DNA of 9,324 nt. Source: Halobacteriales archaeon QS_9_68_42 (GTDB lineage Archaea > Halobacteriota > Halobacteria > Halobacteriales > Haloarculaceae). How positions within the stretch are numbered: the stretch's first letter is position 1; each line of letters starts with the position of its first letter. The stretch covers positions 1 through 9,324 of the forward strand of contig PXSE01000131.1 in NCBI GenBank assembly GCA_003022905.1. The letters are read 5' to 3'. Positions 7,038 through 9,324 of this stretch are shown here, piece by piece. Both the position numbers and the translations under genes were made by a program. The notes under the pieces were generated by a model. The model made no database searches, was not told the origin of the DNA, and was given only the letters and a program-made list of their open reading frames with translations.

Positions 7038-7142
7038 TACGGGCCGGCCTGTCGGTCCGGCGGGAAACCCGGGTGCCGCGTTCGCCGAAGCCGTCGCTCA
7101 ACGTCGCGTCTTCTGTTACTCTCCGCGAACGGGCAACGCCCC
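7038..7142. other. Convergent intergenic gap, tfb and pcc1
   Basis: This 105-bp gap separates the convergent ends of tfb and pcc1. GCCGG (7044-7048) and CCGGC (7057-7061) could form a weak hairpin near the tfb end, and ttctgttact (7110-7119) is the only T-richer stretch on the plus strand. No clear terminator and no gene are visible. Confidence 0.3.
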
Positions 7143-7400
7143 TCACCCGTCGACGGCCTCGAGGCTCCGCTCTGCGACCTCGACGAGCGAACTCCAGGTG
7201 TTGAGGCCGGCCCGCAGCGCCACCAAGTCATCGGCGCCGACATTCACCCGGACCGCGGCGCCGTCGCGGAAGACCGCCGCCGCGGACCTGTCGCCGTCTA
7301 TCTCGCCGACCTCCTGGGAGACGGCCGCGGCGACGAGGCCGGCGGCGTCGCTGTCGGGGTAACAGAATGTCAGCGTGGCCGCGTGTGGGCGGTCAGTCAC
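7143..7400 (-). CDS. pcc1: KEOPS complex subunit Pcc1
   Basis: An 85-residue protein. Pcc1 is the small dimer-forming subunit of KEOPS, the cytoplasmic complex that makes threonylcarbamoyladenosine (t6A) at position 37 of tRNAs. The sequence fits the family: a first strand HAATLTFCYPD (6-16), a helix with AAGLVAAAVSQEVGEID, a central pair AAAVFRDGAAVRVNV and a long C-terminal helix LVALRAGLNTWSSLVEVAERSLEAV. That is the alpha/beta layout and length expected. It starts at GTG 7400, 13 bases after the rpoP stop codon, as the last gene of the rpl37ae-rpoP-pcc1 cluster. This gene order is common in haloarchaea and strengthens a call that sequence alone would leave moderate. No other KEOPS gene is in the window. 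Confidence 0.82.
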   Translation of the reverse strand: MTDRPHAATLTFCYPDSDAAGLVAAAVSQEVGEIDGDRSAAAVFRDGAAVRVNVGADDLVALRAGLNTWSSLVEVAERSLEAVDG

Positions 7401-7413
7401 GAGAAGAACGGCG

Positions 7414-7548
7414 CTACTGTACGTCGACTTCCTTGACGTCGCGGCTCCGCTCCTTCAGCAGGACGCGGTGGCCGCAGTACGGACAGCGGACGCCGCCGTA
7501 CTCGTCGAGTTCGACATCGCGCTTGCAGCGGGAGCACTTGTAGCTCAT
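7414..7548 (-). CDS. rpoP: DNA-directed RNA polymerase subunit P (Rpb12 homologue)
   Basis: This 44-residue protein begins [20 protein letters not shown] and continues [24 protein letters not shown]. The two zinc-binding pairs CSRC (5-8) and CPYC (22-25), followed by [10 protein letters not shown], are the signature of RpoP/Rpb12, a small zinc subunit that holds the assembly platform of archaeal RNA polymerase together. The length is the usual one for the family. The ATG at 7548 lies 3 bases after the rpl37ae stop codon, so the two are co-transcribed and probably translationally coupled. pcc1 follows after 13 bases. All four zinc cysteines are kept here, in contrast to L37Ae just upstream. 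Confidence 0.95.
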   Translation of the reverse strand: MSYKCSRCKRDVELDEYGGVRCPYCGHRVLLKERSRDVKEVDVQ

Positions 7549-7551
7549 GTC

Positions 7552-7815
7552 TTACGCCTCGTCTTCGCCGAGCGCGGCGCGGATCGACCGCGTGACGGTC
7601 TTGCCGGCCGGCGTCTCCGGGCGGTAGGCGCCGCCGGTGAATGTCTCGCCGGTCTCCTCGTTGACCCAGATGCCCGTGCCGACGCGCTTGACGTCGTCGC
7701 CGTCGACCTGTGCGTTCTCGGTGTCCTCCTCGATCTCGGCGACGCGGCGGCGGGCGACCCGGCCGTATCGGGCTCCGAACCGCCCGGCGCTACCGGTCGA
7801 ACCTCGTTCGGCCAT
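7552..7815 (-). CDS. rpl37ae: Large ribosomal subunit protein L37Ae (eL43), cysteine-free
   Basis: This 87-residue protein belongs to the 50S subunit, where the family binds 23S rRNA. The N-terminus ([23 protein letters not shown], 7-29) and the C-terminal part (GTGIW at 46-50, [24 protein letters not shown] at 59-82) are typical of the archaeal family. The zinc ribbon is not: family members I know have CxxC pairs before and after GTGIW, but this protein has no cysteine at all. The first pair is replaced by a shorter acidic loop ([12 protein letters not shown]) and the second by VNEETGET. There is no frameshift and the gene starts the operon with rpoP and pcc1, so it looks functional. The ATG at 7815 is supported by a TATA-like box 28-33 bases upstream. 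Confidence 0.9.
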   Translation of the reverse strand: MAERGSTGSAGRFGARYGRVARRRVAEIEEDTENAQVDGDDVKRVGTGIWVNEETGETFTGGAYRPETPAGKTVTRSIRAALGEDEA

Positions 7816-7842
7816 AGTACCGTATCGTCGGCCCAGCGGACG

Positions 7843-7848
7843 GATAAA
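7843..7848 (-). promoter_or_regulatory. TATA-like box for the rpl37ae-rpoP-pcc1 operon
   Basis: Read on the minus strand, GTTTATCCG (7850-7842) contains TTTATC 28-33 bases before the ATG at 7815. Position and sequence fit a haloarchaeal TATA box for a leaderless or nearly leaderless operon transcript. It sits in the 92-bp divergent gap with the gene at 7908. Confidence 0.5.
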
Positions 7849-7907
7849 CCCCACGTTTCCGCCCGCTCCGGCGACATCCATTTGTCGCCGGCCGCCGAAC
7901 CTCGGGT

Positions 7908-8225
7908 ATGACATCAAGCGGCACGGCCGACCGACTCGTGGTGTCGTACCCGGCCGACCTCAGCGACTGGGGCCGGATGCAGGTCGAGAAGCCCTCGTTC
8001 CGGGCGTTCCTCCGGAAAACCCGCGAGCGCGTCAACCCCGGCGACGTCTGGGAGGAGTTCGTCGGCGTTGGCTGTTGTGGCGACACCCTCGACGTGCCGC
8101 TGCGGGTCGAGTCCGTCGAAGGAGGCGACCGCGTCGGCGCCGAGACGGCAGTCGAGTTCGACGTCCGGGCGGCCTGCGGCCTCGAGGGCGGATGGCTGGT
8201 CCAGAGCGAGGCCGCCCCGGACTAG
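7908..8225 (+). CDS. Small conserved-looking haloarchaeal protein, function unknown
   Basis: A 105-residue acidic protein with no membrane segment or signal peptide. I do not recognise a characterised family. Visible features are a conserved-looking start ([42 protein letters not shown], 10-51), a compact [16 protein letters not shown] stretch (53-68) with adjacent cysteines C56-C57, a third cysteine at 90, and beta-strand-like runs [21 protein letters not shown] (81-101). Codon use and acidity match the neighbouring real genes, which supports coding. It is divergent from the L37Ae operon (92 bp) and convergent with the DUF2103 gene, sharing a CTAG that gives both stop codons. The paired cysteines might bind metal or form a disulfide; this is a guess. 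Confidence 0.75.
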   Translation: MTSSGTADRLVVSYPADLSDWGRMQVEKPSFRAFLRKTRERVNPGDVWEEFVGVGCCGDTLDVPLRVESVEGGDRVGAETAVEFDVRAACGLEGGWLVQSEAAPD

Positions 8226-8944
8226 TCGCGGAACCCCGCCTCCGCCAGCGCGTCGTTGAGGTCCGCCCGGACGTGCTCGCCGAGCTTCCGCTCGCCGGCG
8301 GTCGTGACCACGCGGTTCTCCTGGACGCTGGAGCCGTCCCGTATCAGCAGCCGGACGTTGCCGGTGTCGTCGGCGCGGGTGGCCTTGGCGCGCACGCCGG
8401 TTTGCGACCCGGAGCCGCCGGCGTCGATGGGCCCGGGGATGATCTTCTTGACGTGCGGGTGGTCGGCGACCGTCTCGAGGACGCGGCGGCCGTCCCGGTC
8501 GCCGATGAGCGTCGAGTGACTCCCGCCGAGTTTCTCGGCGACGGAGGCCTCGACCACCTCGAGGGCCGGGTCGCCGCGCCGGCGCCGGACCGCCTCGATC
8601 GGGTCCTCGTCGCCGACCCGGTAGAAGGGGTAGCGTAACTCGCCCCGGACCGCCCGCAACACCTCGCGGTCGCCGGCGGCGTACACCTCCTCGGGCCGCT
8701 TCCGCCGGGCCTCGTCGGCGACCCGGCCGGCGTAGTTGCGGAGTTCGGTTTGGGCCCACCGCTCGTCGTTGCCCACGGCGGTCGTAACCGTCCGCTGGCC
8801 GACGATTTCGTCCTCGAGCAGGCTGGTGACGGTCGCCCGCTCGCGCTCGCAGTCGACGACGACGGTGTCGGCGTTTTCGCTCCGACAGACCAGACAGTAG
8901 TCGCCCGGCCGCTCGAGTGCGCTCGCACAGCACCGACACTCCAT
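8222..8944 (-). CDS. DUF2103 family protein with N-terminal zinc-ribbon-like motif
   Basis: A 240-residue protein. The N-terminus MECRCCASALERPGDYCLVC has a cysteine-rich ribbon (C3/C6 and C17xxC20). A helical, charged middle part follows (about 60-140). The C-terminal domain SHSTLIGDRDGRRVLETVADHPHVKKIIPGPI...GVRAKATR...GNVRLLIRDGSSVQENRVVTTA (142-216) matches DUF2103, an archaeal and bacterial family described as predicted metal-binding with unknown activity. The ATG at 8944 is chosen because homology starts there and a TATA-like CTTATC lies 24-29 bases upstream. Its TAG overlaps the stop of the convergent gene in one CTAG. The upstream methyltransferase gene ends 37 bases away on the same strand; its own promoter suggests separate expression. 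Confidence 0.85.
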   Translation of the reverse strand: MECRCCASALERPGDYCLVCRSENADTVVVDCERERATVTSLLEDEIVGQRTVTTAVGNDERWAQTELRNYAGRVADEARRKRPEEVYAAGDREVLRAVRGELRYPFYRVGDEDPIEAVRRRRGDPALEVVEASVAEKLGGSHSTLIGDRDGRRVLETVADHPHVKKIIPGPIDAGGSGSQTGVRAKATRADDTGNVRLLIRDGSSVQENRVVTTAGERKLGEHVRADLNDALAEAGFRD

Positions 8945-8967
8945 ACCGCTGGAAGGCGTCTGCGCCG

Positions 8968-8973
8968 GATAAG
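8968..8973 (-). promoter_or_regulatory. TATA-like box for the DUF2103 gene
   Basis: Minus-strand CTTATC lies 24-29 bases before the ATG at 8944, the spacing expected for a leaderless haloarchaeal transcript. It sits in the 37-bp gap after the methyltransferase gene. Confidence 0.4.
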
Positions 8974-8981
8974 TCGGCCGG

Positions 8982-9324
8982 TTACGGCCGGAGCACGCCG
9001 ACGTAGTCGCCGTCCTCGTCGCCGATGACCTCCTCGAGAGTCCAGGGCGTGTCGGCGACGACCGCCCGCATCTCCTCGGGCCCGGCCAGCAGGTAGTCGA
9101 ACCACGGGGTGGCGTACTGGCGGTAGCGGACCCGGATACGGAGCGCGCCGGGCAGTCGCCCACGCTCCCGGTTGCGCTCGTGGTACGCGAGGTGGTCTTC
9201 CTCATCGGTCTCGGTCGGGTTGCGGCTCTCGGCGAACAGGACCGCGTCCTCGCTCGCGACGGCCGCGAGCGCCTCGAGCACCTCCGGGGCGCGCTCGCGG
9301 GTGCCGACCAGCCCGAAGTTGTTG
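8982..9324 (-). CDS. Class I SAM-dependent methyltransferase, C-terminal part
   Basis: Only the last 113 codons are in the window; the gene enters from the right edge, so the true start is outside. The visible part begins NNFGLVGTRERAPEV and contains LFAESRNPTETDEEDHLAYHERNRERGRLPGALRIRVRYRQYATPWFDYLLAGPEEMRAVVADTPWTLEEV. This resembles the C-terminal half of small haloarchaeal class I methyltransferases, where NNFGL/VGT follows the strand after the SAM-binding motifs, and ATPWFDYL plus TPWTLEEV form the last strands of the fold. The SAM-binding glycine motif itself would be outside the window, so the class rests on the C-terminal pattern. The substrate cannot be inferred. An internal GTG at 9281 is not the true start, since the frame and the family pattern continue upstream. 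Confidence 0.7.
   Translation of the reverse strand, partial: NNFGLVGTRERAPEVLEALAAVASEDAVLFAESRNPTETDEEDHLAYHERNRERGRLPGALRIRVRYRQYATPWFDYLLAGPEEMRAVVADTPWTLEEVIGDEDGDYVGVLRP

Noticed and set aside
7375..7911. Plus-strand 178-codon open frame opposite rpoP and rpl37ae
   Set aside because: It is antisense to two confidently identified genes and shows no family pattern.
7914..8939. Minus-strand 341-codon frame across the 7908 gene and DUF2103
   Set aside because: It is Arg/Gly-rich and out of frame with the recognisable DUF2103 protein; a GC-driven shadow.
1..9324. CRISPR array, tRNA, rRNA, intact insertion sequence, or defence island
   Set aside because: No regularly spaced repeats, cloverleaf, rRNA or transposase sequence was seen, and the methylase and HNH genes are not adjacent or co-oriented as a restriction system.

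Overview
This window looks like a chromosomal piece from a halophilic archaeon (class Halobacteria). The DNA is GC-rich. The proteins are rich in Asp and Glu, with Arg preferred over Lys. Several genes have a TATA-like box about 25-30 bases before the start codon, as in leaderless haloarchaeal transcripts. The gene set is typical: a TFIIB-type factor, the rpl37ae-rpoP-pcc1 cluster, a Zim-like methylase, an AglD-like glycosyltransferase, DUF2103 and DUF192. I cannot name the genus.

Layout. 1-409: no convincing gene, lower GC, with an 82-bp concentric imperfect palindrome at 258-339. 410-937 (-): HNH-type zinc protein, divergent from 1016-1363 (+), a DUF192 protein. 1454-3109 (+): 2-isopropylmalate/(R)-citramalate synthase family enzyme. 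3128-4049 (-): Zim-like N4-cytosine DNA methyltransferase, frame broken, convergent with leuA. 4050-4412: divergent intergenic region holding a hairpin-rich repeat-like element. 4413-6033 (+): AglD-like glycosyltransferase/flippase-like membrane protein, frame broken. 6205-7037 (+): transcription initiation factor IIB (TFB), frame broken. 7143-7815 (-): ribosomal protein L37Ae, RNA polymerase subunit P and KEOPS subunit Pcc1 as one tight operon. 7908-8225 (+): small unknown protein whose stop codon overlaps, inside one CTAG, the stop of the DUF2103 protein at 8222-8944 (-). 8982-9324 (-): C-terminal part of a SAM-dependent methyltransferase that runs off the window.

How the genes relate. This is mostly housekeeping and information processing: translation, transcription and tRNA modification in the L37Ae-RpoP-Pcc1 operon, transcription start (TFB), DNA modification (Zim), S-layer glycan assembly (AglD) and branched-chain amino acid synthesis (LeuA family). 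Only the 7143-7815 cluster is clearly an operon; elsewhere neighbours are convergent, divergent or separated.

Most striking point. Three consecutive genes (zim, aglD, tfb) each read well at both ends but switch frame once, and at each switch a conserved stretch is missing (about 40 codons in TFB, roughly 40-50 in the other two, judged from recalled family sequences). No extra stops or decay are visible in the remaining parts. I cannot tell from sequence alone whether this is an assembly artefact, such as removed gap characters or collapsed reads, or real recent deletions. I found no CRISPR array, tRNA, rRNA, intact insertion sequence or clearly new multi-gene system.
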